Below, piece by piece: positions 57,589 through 64,000 of a stretch of DNA of 64,000 bases. Source of the DNA: Acidovorax sp. sic0104 (GTDB lineage Bacteria; Pseudomonadota; Gammaproteobacteria; Burkholderiales; Burkholderiaceae_C). Under the pieces are notes generated by a model. It saw only the letters and a program-made list of their open reading frames with translations, ran no database searches and was not told the origin of the DNA. The stretch is from assembly GCF_019219095.1 (NCBI RefSeq), contig NZ_JAHUWH010000010.1:158960-222959 (forward strand). The letters run 5' to 3'. Made by a program: the position numbers and the translations under genes. Each line of letters starts with the position of its first letter. The first letter of the stretch is position 1.

Positions 57589-58563
57589 ATGAACCCCCTT
57601 TCACGCTACGCCACCTGTGCCGGCTATGAGATCCATTACACGGAGTGGGGCGCACTCGATGCGCCGGTGGTCATTGCCTGGCACGGCCTGGCGCGTACCG
57701 GGCGCGACATGGACGATCTGGCTGCACACCTGGCGCCACGCTTTCGCGTGATCTGCCCCGACACCATCGGCCGGGGCCTGAGCCAGTGGGCGCGCGCACC
57801 GCAGGACGAGTACCGCCTGTCGTTCTATGCGCGCATCGCGGCCGACCTGTTCGATCAGCTCTCCATCGAGAAAGCCCACTGGGTGGGCACGTCGATGGGC
57901 GGGGCGATTGGTACCGTGTGCGCCTCGGGCCTGTTCGAGCCGCGGCTCAAGGGGCGCATCTCCAGCCTCCTTCTCAACGACAACGCGCCCCGCCTGGCCG
58001 AAGCGGCGCTGGAGCGCATCAAGGCCTATGCGGGCCACCCGCCGTCCTTCAGCACCGTGCAGGAGCTGGAGGCCTTCTTTCGTCAGGTGTACCAGCCCTA
58101 CGGCTGGCTCAGCGACGCGCAGTGGCGCCGCCTGACCGAGACATCCACACGCCGCCTGCCCGACGGCCGCGTGACGCCGCACTATGATCCGGCCATGGTG
58201 CAGCAGTTCACCCACCACACGAACGACTATCTCATCTGGGACCACTACGACGCGCTGGACATTCCCGTGCTGTGCCTGCGCGGCGAAGAGTCCGACCTGG
58301 TGTTGCGCGACGTCACGGCCGAGATGCTGACGCGCGGCCCCGGTGCGCGTGGCCAGGCCCAGGTGGTGGAGGTGGCCGGTTGTGGCCACGCACCCGCGCT
58401 CAATGTGCCCGCGCACTATGCGCTGGTGGACAGGTTCCTGGTGCACGGCGTGCAGGATCCTGGCCCCGGAGAGCACGCCTTCGCGCGGTCTGCCGGCGGC
58501 GCGGGACTGCACTCCAAGGCCCCGGTGCAATACCGCGCGCCGTCCCACCTGCAGTGGCCCTGA
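57589..58563 (+). CDS. Cytoplasmic alpha/beta hydrolase, possible 3HB-oligomer esterase
   Basis: A 324-residue alpha/beta hydrolase without signal peptide. WHGLARTG (31-38) provides the oxyanion loop, Ser102 in VGTSMGGAIG is the nucleophile, an Asp near LRGEESDL and His in VAGCGHAPALN complete the triad. The last 40 residues look like a disordered tail. It ends the row of PHB-related genes and is the only intracellular hydrolase of the set, so it may cleave imported short oligomers. Substrate not shown by sequence. Confidence 0.8.
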   Translation: MNPLSRYATCAGYEIHYTEWGALDAPVVIAWHGLARTGRDMDDLAAHLAPRFRVICPDTIGRGLSQWARAPQDEYRLSFYARIAADLFDQLSIEKAHWVGTSMGGAIGTVCASGLFEPRLKGRISSLLLNDNAPRLAEAALERIKAYAGHPPSFSTVQELEAFFRQVYQPYGWLSDAQWRRLTETSTRRLPDGRVTPHYDPAMVQQFTHHTNDYLIWDHYDALDIPVLCLRGEESDLVLRDVTAEMLTRGPGARGQAQVVEVAGCGHAPALNVPAHYALVDRFLVHGVQDPGPGEHAFARSAGGAGLHSKAPVQYRAPSHLQWP

Positions 58564-58588
58564 TGGTCTGCGTCGCCGCTGTACTGCC

Positions 58589-59059
58589 ATGAAGAAGCTG
58601 CTGGCGCTGACCGCCTCGCACCTGCTGGTCCTCGCGGTCGGCTTTGGCGCGGGGGTGTACGTGCTGCCCATCCTCATCGCACCCGCAAGCCCCACGCAGC
58701 AAGACATACAGCCCAGCGCATCCACCGCGCAGTGGACCGCCACGCTGCGCCGCGACCTGAAAGGCAGCGATGCACTGCACTGGGGCGAAGGCACGGTCTA
58801 CGTCGGCCCGCACAGCATCAGCCTGCAAGGCAAGCTGGCGCCCGGCCCGGACTACAAGCTCTACCTGTCGCCCGAGTTCGTAGAGACCGAGGCCGACTTC
58901 CAGCGTGTCAAGCCCCAGATGCTGCGCCTGGGCGACATCAAGACCTTCCACAACTTCATTGTCCCGGTCCCGCACGGGGCGGACCCCGCCCGGTTCAACA
59001 CCGTGGTCGTGTGGTGCGAGACGTTCGGCGAGTTCATCTCCGCCGCTCAGTACCGCTAG
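58589..59059 (+). CDS. DM13 domain membrane-anchored protein
   Basis: A 156-residue protein with an N-terminal membrane helix (LLALTASHLLVLAVGFGAGV) and a DM13 domain (DALHWGEGTVYVGPHSISLQ, KLYLSPEFVETEADF, CETFGEFISAAQYR). DM13 domains are thought to be redox-active and have a conserved Cys. Starts 25 bp after the hydrolase; co-transcription possible, link to PHB use unclear. Confidence 0.8.
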   Translation: MKKLLALTASHLLVLAVGFGAGVYVLPILIAPASPTQQDIQPSASTAQWTATLRRDLKGSDALHWGEGTVYVGPHSISLQGKLAPGPDYKLYLSPEFVETEADFQRVKPQMLRLGDIKTFHNFIVPVPHGADPARFNTVVVWCETFGEFISAAQYR

Positions 59060-59107
59060 CGGTGACTCGGGCCATGCCGGCGGCTGCTGCCGAGGTTGAG
59101 ATTGCGC

Positions 59108-59350
59108 CTACTGGCCCAATTGCGCCAGCGCAGCCTGCAGGCCCGCCAGTCCGCCCACGCGCTGGTCGTTGATGAAGATCTGCGGCATTTGCCGCACCGA
59201 AGGGCCGCACTTGGCGTAGAACGCCAGGCGCTCGGCCTCGTCATCGATCTTGATTTCCTCGAAGGGCAGGGCGCGCGATTGCAGCAGTTTCTTGGCGGAG
59301 TCGCACTGCGGGCAGGCGGACTTGGAATACACGGTGATTTGAAGCGTCAT
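59108..59350 (-). CDS. Glutaredoxin family protein
   Basis: An 80-residue dithiol glutaredoxin with CPQC active site (residues 14-17 in SKSACPQCDSAKKLL), the cis-proline loop VRQMPQIFIN and the GG pair in QRVGGLAGLQ. It would reduce protein disulfides or glutathione mixed disulfides in the cytoplasm. Converges with the DM13 gene. Confidence 0.92.
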   Translation of the reverse strand: MTLQITVYSKSACPQCDSAKKLLQSRALPFEEIKIDDEAERLAFYAKCGPSVRQMPQIFINDQRVGGLAGLQAALAQLGQ

Positions 59351-59425
59351 GGGCGCCAGTTTACGGGGAGCACCGGGGCCCCGTACCGCTGCAGCACCGG
59401 GGCATCGGTGCGCCGCTTCGCAGGT

Positions 59426-60583
59426 TCAGCGCCTGAACCGGTCTCCGTTGAAGTACGTGAGTTCCACAAAGTCCGTACCGTTGTGGTCCTGCGGCCCGTA
59501 GCGCAGCTCGAAGCCGCCCATGTCGTAAGGCCGCATCGAGTGCAGCGCCTCCATGAGCTTCTCACGCGATGCAGCGCGCCCTGCGCGGCGCAGCGCCTCG
59601 ATCATGAGGCGGCCGCTCACATAGCCTTCGAGCGACGAGTATCCGGGTGCGCTGCCCTCCACCCGCTTGAGCGCTGCCTGGTAGGCCTTCACCAGCGGTA
59701 TTGCCACGCTGTCGGGATTGGGTACCACCTGTGCCACCGTGATGCCCTTGGCGGAATCGCCCAGCGCTGCCAGCAGGGGCCGCGAGCCCAGAAACGAAAT
59801 CGAAAATGCAGGCGCCTTCACGCGGGCTCGCAAGGCCTTGTAGAACGGAATACCCATCGCACCCACCGACAGCGAGGTGAGCGCAGTGGGCTGCCACGCA
59901 GCAATCTCGTCCACGGCACGGGCAATGCCCTCGGGCGTCTCGTTGACGAGGAACGCCTTCCACGCCGTATTGCCATGGGCCCTGGCCGCAGCGTCGAATG
60001 CGGCCAGCGTTGCCTTGCCAAAGGGGTTGTCGAAGTACGCCACGGCGCACTTGGTGAACCCGGTGGAGCCCAACTGCTGCACGATCTTGTTCAGCTCCTG
60101 CGCATAGCTGGCGCGCGCGTGGAACACCAGCGGGTTGAAGGGCCGCAGGGCATCGGACCCCGTGGCTGGCGCTATGACCGGCACCTTGGCGGCCATGGCC
60201 ACCGGCAGAGCACCCATCACGCTGGTGGTGCCGCCGCAGCCCAGCAGCGCGAAGGCGCGCTCCTGCTCGACGAGTTTGCGGGCGTTGTCGGTGGCCTTGG
60301 CCGGGTCGCCGCCGTCGTCGATGCTGATCAGTTCCAGCTTGCGCCCGTCCGCGCCGCCCTTGTCGTTGGCCTCGATGAAAGCCGCGTGGATGCCCTTGTT
60401 CATCTCCACGAATGGAAACGCCAGCGGGCCGGTCAGTGCCGCCGTCTGGCCGATCCGCCAGGGCTCGGCAGGCTGGGCGTGTACCCAGGCGGGCAGCGTG
60501 GCGGCGGTTGCCGCCGCTGCAACGGTCAGCATGCGGCGCCGCGTGGGCAACGGGGCCGGCGTGGGGCGGGTCGGGCTGGGCAT
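59426..60583 (-). CDS. Liv-type substrate-binding protein, orphan
   Basis: A 385-residue binding protein. The signal region has TRRRMLTVAAAATAATLPAW, which allows Tat or Sec export, and is cut near VHA-QP. It is followed by WRIGQTAALTGPLAFPFVEM and FALLGCGGTTSVMGALPVAM. It resembles the protein at 56389 in the C-terminal part: ALHSMRPYDMGGFELRYGP compared with LESLQSYDLGGITLGYSP. No permease or ATPase is next to it, so it may serve the 50.2-54.0 kb transporter. ATG 60583 follows GGAGACTTGCCC. Confidence 0.85.
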   Translation of the reverse strand: MPSPTRPTPAPLPTRRRMLTVAAAATAATLPAWVHAQPAEPWRIGQTAALTGPLAFPFVEMNKGIHAAFIEANDKGGADGRKLELISIDDGGDPAKATDNARKLVEQERAFALLGCGGTTSVMGALPVAMAAKVPVIAPATGSDALRPFNPLVFHARASYAQELNKIVQQLGSTGFTKCAVAYFDNPFGKATLAAFDAAARAHGNTAWKAFLVNETPEGIARAVDEIAAWQPTALTSLSVGAMGIPFYKALRARVKAPAFSISFLGSRPLLAALGDSAKGITVAQVVPNPDSVAIPLVKAYQAALKRVEGSAPGYSSLEGYVSGRLMIEALRRAGRAASREKLMEALHSMRPYDMGGFELRYGPQDHNGTDFVELTYFNGDRFRR

Positions 60584-60789
60584 GGGCAAGTCTCCTGTCG
60601 TTGTGATCCTGGGCCGGCACACAGCACAGATCCGCGCGGCAGGGGCGAGTTCGCAGTGTTGGCAGGGCGGCCAGTATCGACGGAGGCCTTGCCGGTGCTT
60701 TTGGGGAAAACACTGTCAGAGGCGGCCGTATCGTCACCTTGGAGACTGACGCGGTCCCCGCGCGGCACCGTGCCGCAAGCGCGGCAGTG

Positions 60790-61671
60790 TCAGCCGGGCT
60801 CCGCCAGCCCCTGCGCCAGCGCTTCGAACACCACGCGTATGCGGCGCGAAGTGCGCAGCTCGCGATGCGACACCAGCCAGATTGGAAACCGCACCGGCGG
60901 AACGTCGTTCAACACCTGCACGATGCCCGGTGTGTCGCGCGCGATTTCGTCCATCATGGCACCGATGCCCAAGCCTTGGCGCACCAGCGCCCAGTGCGCC
61001 GTCGAATGGTCGGCATAGCAGGTGAAGTTGCTCTCTTCGAGTGCCAGCCCATGTTGGCGAAGATACGCGAGATATTGACCTGCACGGTCAGACCCCACAA
61101 ACGGCAGAAGGGCCGCGTCCTGGGCAGTGCGCGGGTGGCCATGTCGTTGGACCCAGGCGGGCGAGGCATAGAAGTTCGCCTGCGCGTCGCGCACGAAGCG
61201 GGCTATCAAGTCCGGCTGTTCCGGCTTGACATGGCGGATGGCAATGTCTGCCTCGCGCCGCAGCAGATCGCTGAGCGCGTTGGACGAAATCACCTCTATC
61301 GCAATGCCAAGCTCTTGGCGGTGCAACTGCTCTATCAAGGGCGGCAGCAGGTAGGCCGCCACGGCATCGGTGGCCGACACCGAGACCACCCCGCCCACCG
61401 CCTGCGAGCGTCCGCTGGCCGCCAGTCCCAATGCCTGGGCTGCGGCGCCCATGGCGCGCGCATGCTCCAGCAGGTCCAGCCCTGTGGGCGTGAGTGCCAT
61501 GGATTTGCCCACGCGCTCGAACAGGGTCACGCCCATGTGCTTCTCGATGGCTGCCACCTGCCGGCTCAGCGTGGGCTGGGACAGGCCCAGTTTGCGGGCT
61601 GCTGCCGACAGCGAGCCGGTTTGCGCCGTTTCGAGAAACGCTTTCAGCTGATTCCAATCCAGATCGCTCAT
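60790..61671 (-). CDS. LysR family transcriptional regulator
   Basis: A 293-residue LysR regulator. The helix-turn-helix is at 18-37 (SAAARKLGLSQPTLSRQV), followed by the linker helix and an effector domain (92-290) with FPIWLVSHRELRTSRRIRVV. Its gene is 110 bp from, and divergent from, the methyltransferase gene, its most likely target. The binding-protein gene downstream on the same strand is the other candidate. Confidence 0.92.
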   Translation of the reverse strand: MSDLDWNQLKAFLETAQTGSLSAAARKLGLSQPTLSRQVAAIEKHMGVTLFERVGKSMALTPTGLDLLEHARAMGAAAQALGLAASGRSQAVGGVVSVSATDAVAAYLLPPLIEQLHRQELGIAIEVISSNALSDLLRREADIAIRHVKPEQPDLIARFVRDAQANFYASPAWVQRHGHPRTAQDAALLPFVGSDRAGQYLAYLRQHGLALEESNFTCYADHSTAHWALVRQGLGIGAMMDEIARDTPGIVQVLNDVPPVRFPIWLVSHRELRTSRRIRVVFEALAQGLAEPG

Positions 61672-61780
61672 GCGTAAATGTATATGCCCGCTGCGATTTG
61701 TCGCAATTTACTGCACGCTTGTGCATGCATAGCATCCGGTTGCTCATTCCTTGTATTGACGTCCCTGACTGCCTGCATCC

Positions 61781-62509
61781 ATGCCTGCTCCTCAATCTGC
61801 CCCAACGCCCTGTGCCGCCACGCCCGGCGATTCAATGAACGCTGCGGTGCCCGCGCTGCAAAGTTTGCCGGGCGCGCATGAAAAGGCGCGGTTCTGGGAC
61901 CGCATCGCCGCCAGGTACGCCGCCGACCCGATCGCGGATCTGCCCGGATACGAAGCTACATTGCGGCGTGTACAGGGCCTGCTCGATGCCCGGCACGACG
62001 TGCTGGAGATCGGCTGCGGCACCGGCAGCACCGCCTTGCGCCTGGCACCCTTCACCCGGCGGCTGTTGGCTACCGACATCTCTGTCGAAATGATTGCCAT
62101 CGCGCGACAGAGGCTGGCCAGCCAGCCCACGCCGCAGTTGAGTTTCGCTGTGGCGGATGCGGATGCCCCTGTATCTGGCCGGGGAACGCATGACGTGGTG
62201 ATGGCCTTCAACATGCTGCATCTGGTCGGCCATCTTGACCAGGCGTTGATGCAGGTGTGGCATGCCCTGCGGCCCGGGGGGCTGCTGATCTCCAAGACAG
62301 CGTGCCTTGCCGAGATGAACCCGCTCATCCCGCACCTTGCCGTGCCGCTCATGCGTGCCATCGGCAAGGCGCCTGCGGTGCTGTGCTTCAGCCAGACCCA
62401 ACTTCAGTCGGCCATGGTCCGCCAGGGGCTGGAGGTCGTCTGCAGTGAACGGCACGGTACGCGCGGCAAGGACATCCGAGCCTTCGTGGTTGCCCGAAAA
62501 CCGGGTTGA
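61781..62509 (+). CDS. Class I SAM-dependent methyltransferase
   Basis: A 242-residue methyltransferase. HEKARFWDRIAARYAADPI is followed by motif I VLEIGCGTGSTAL, motif II LLATDISVEMI, and VVMAFNMLHLV. Related proteins methylate small molecules; the substrate is not evident. ATG 61781 and ATG 61835 are both possible, and neither has a strong ribosome site. Probably controlled by the divergent LysR protein. Confidence 0.88.
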   Translation: MPAPQSAPTPCAATPGDSMNAAVPALQSLPGAHEKARFWDRIAARYAADPIADLPGYEATLRRVQGLLDARHDVLEIGCGTGSTALRLAPFTRRLLATDISVEMIAIARQRLASQPTPQLSFAVADADAPVSGRGTHDVVMAFNMLHLVGHLDQALMQVWHALRPGGLLISKTACLAEMNPLIPHLAVPLMRAIGKAPAVLCFSQTQLQSAMVRQGLEVVCSERHGTRGKDIRAFVVARKPG

Positions 62510-62604
62510 CCTGCCGCCACACACATCGCCCCCTTTGCTCACGCACCGAATGCGCTCCCTGGAGGCCGCAGGGGGCTGCCTTGCCTGCTCAAACCTAACC
62601 CACC

Positions 62605-63126
62605 ATGAAAGCACCCATGAAACTCCCATCCCTGGCCCCTGTGGCGCGTTTTTCCTCTGCGGCAAAGCTTGCGTCTTTTGCTGCGGCTGCACTGCCCCTT
62701 CTCGGCGGTTGCGCATCCACCCTTGACGAGGGCGGCCTGGAGCAGCGCACTGCGCAGGCCGTTGGCCGGCCCGCAGGCCAGTTCTCCATCACCGATCGCC
62801 ACGAGGAATCCGGTGGCCGTCTCAACTACACCGTCAACACCCGCGACGGCTCGACTTTCCGCTGCTATCTGTATGGAGCCACGGGCTTTCAGAAGGCCAT
62901 GAGTTTTGGCCAGACCCCGCATTCGGATGCTGTTTGCACTGCGATGGTCGGCAGCGCCGCAGGCAACAACAGTCGCAGTGGCATTGGCAGTGCCAACCCC
63001 AGCCGCAGCGACGCCAATGCCCCCACCTCTGCCCCCGCCACGGCCCCTGCGGCAGCGCCGCAACAGCGTGACCGCGCCGCGGCCAAAGACTGCAACGCCT
63101 TGCTGCGCGCCGCGGGGCGGTGCTGA
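62605..63126 (+). CDS. Small putative lipoprotein
   Basis: A 173-residue exported protein. The signal peptide ends in a lipobox (AAALPLLGGC). Residues 60-110 have a folded core with two Cys (TFRCYLYGATGFQKAMSF, DAVCTAMVG), followed by an Asn/Ser- and Pro/Ala-rich tail and two more Cys near the end. No family recognised. Single-gene unit. Confidence 0.65.
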   Translation: MKAPMKLPSLAPVARFSSAAKLASFAAAALPLLGGCASTLDEGGLEQRTAQAVGRPAGQFSITDRHEESGGRLNYTVNTRDGSTFRCYLYGATGFQKAMSFGQTPHSDAVCTAMVGSAAGNNSRSGIGSANPSRSDANAPTSAPATAPAAAPQQRDRAAAKDCNALLRAAGRC

Positions 63127-63297
63127 GGCTGCATGGCGGGGTTTCACGGCCCATCCGGCCGCCGCAGCGATTGACCGTGTCCCTGGGGCGTAGGCTGTGC
63201 GGCGGACCCCGTCGCACAGCAGGGCGGACGCTCTTGCACCACCGCTCACCCATAATCGCAGCAGCCCCCTGACCGTGCCGCAGCCCCCGATCCACCC

Positions 63298-63876
63298 ATG
63301 GCCACACACCAGCCCCGCGCCCAAACTTTGCGCCTGCTGCTGGGCGACCAGCTCAACCCCCAGCACAGCTGGTTTGCCGAGCACGATGCCGGCGTGGTCT
63401 ACGTGCTGATGGAAGTTCGGCAAAAGACCGACTACGTGCTGCACCACGCGCAAAAGATCCTGGCCATCTTCGCCGCCATGCGCGACCTGGCCCGCCAACT
63501 GCGCGAGGCCGGCCACCGCGTGCGCTACGTCGCCATCGACGACGCCAGCAACCGCCAGTCCCTGCCCGGCAACCTGGCCGCGCTCATGGCGCACTACGGC
63601 GCGCAGCGCCTGCAGTACCAGCACCCCGACGAATGGCGGCTGGACGAGCAACTGCGAACCTGGGGCGACGAGCAAGCCTTTGCCGTAGAGGCCATGGGCA
63701 GCGAGCACTTCTACACATCCCGCACCGAACTTTCCGACCTCTTCCAAGGCCGCCCGCAGTGGCTCATGGAGCACTTCTACCGCCGCATGCGCCAGCGCCA
63801 CGGCGTGCTGATGGACGACGTGCGCGAGCCCGAAGGCGGCCAATGGAACTACGACCACGACAACCGCAAGCCCTGA
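63298..63876 (+). pseudogene. Photolyase-related protein (DPRP family), truncated by IS insertion
   Basis: The N-terminal 192 residues of a deoxyribodipyrimidine-photolyase-related protein (PF04244, PhrB/CryB-like): LRLLLGDQLNPQHSWFAEHD, VLMEVRQKTDYVLHHAQKIL, RVRYVAIDDASN and GGQWNYDHDNRKP. The family is about 500 aa and carries FAD and an iron-sulfur cluster in the missing C-terminus. The frame ends in TGA that is itself the first three bases of an IS3-family end. The rest of the gene may continue beyond the IS, outside the window. Inactive as it stands. Confidence 0.85.
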
Positions 63877-64000
63877 ATCGCCCCGGTTTCTGCGGAGGCT
63901 GTTTGGTTTAAGTCAGCCCACTTCCACAGTGGCCTGACTGGCGAGTTGCCGGTAGTAGTTTGCCTCAGCCTCAGCAGGCGGGATGTACCCGATGGGTTCG
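63874..64000 (-). mobile_element. IS3-family insertion sequence (right-hand part outside window)
   Basis: Begins TGAATCGCCCCGGTTTCTGC, matching the TGA-starting terminal repeats of the IS51/IS407 type in the IS3 family, and contains the C-terminal end of a transposase on the minus strand. The insertion point is inside the photolyase-related gene. The other end and the target duplication cannot be seen. Confidence 0.85.
63913..63999 (-). CDS. IS3-family transposase OrfB, C-terminal end
   Basis: The last 28 residues of a DDE integrase-type transposase: EPIGYIPPAEAEANYYRQLA and on to the stop at 63913. This tail is characteristic of IS51-group OrfB proteins. The rest lies to the right of the window. 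Confidence 0.85.
   Translation of the reverse strand, partial: EPIGYIPPAEAEANYYRQLASQATVEVG

Overview
The window is GC-rich DNA from a betaproteobacterium. The chromosomal genes (a TctCBA tricarboxylate transporter with its TctDE sensor pair, extracellular polyhydroxybutyrate (PHB) degradation genes, Hsp15) and the palindromic intergenic repeats suggest the family Comamonadaceae, probably Acidovorax or a close relative. This is inferred from gene content; no marker gene is present.

Roughly 1-36.8 kb is a P2-like (Peduovirus-type) prophage, entered inside its integrase gene. From the left: integrase C-terminus, a RusA-like resolvase gene, an AlpA-type regulator, small early genes, replication initiator gpA, an Ogr-type late activator, three small ribbon-helix-helix-like genes, a divergent operator region and a LexA-like repressor. 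Next comes an AT-richer cargo cassette (7.5-11.1 kb): a GHKL ATPase fused to a PD-(D/E)XK-type nuclease domain, a C5-cytosine methyltransferase and a Vsr-type endonuclease. Then the tail genes (D, U, T, E'/E with a programmed frameshift, FII, FI, fibre genes, I, J, W, V, S, R), lysis genes (Rz with nested Rz1, SAR endolysin, holin), and head genes X, L, M, N, O, with P and Q divergent. Beyond portal gene Q is a second cargo site with a one-TM membrane protein and a MrcB_N-DUF3883 protein.

From about 36.9 kb the DNA looks chromosomal: a CsbD-like stress gene, an unknown protein, and an hslR-tctE-tctD operon transcribed away from tctCBA. A DUF2325 gene with a Fur-like palindrome follows.

The most coherent chromosomal unit is 45.5-58.6 kb. 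A sigma-54 activator gene is followed by three TCAGGCAAT repeats and a good -24/-12 promoter. These precede a substrate-binding protein, an extracellular PHB depolymerase, a complete branched-chain-amino-acid-type (Liv) ABC transporter, a 3-hydroxybutyrate-oligomer hydrolase, a second binding protein and a cytoplasmic alpha/beta hydrolase. I read this as an inducible system that depolymerises PHB outside the cell, imports 3-hydroxybutyrate or its oligomers through a repurposed Liv transporter, and finishes hydrolysis inside.

The right end holds a DM13 protein, a glutaredoxin, another Liv-type binding protein, a LysR regulator divergent from a methyltransferase, a small lipoprotein, and a photolyase-related gene cut after 192 codons by an IS3-family element that runs off the window.
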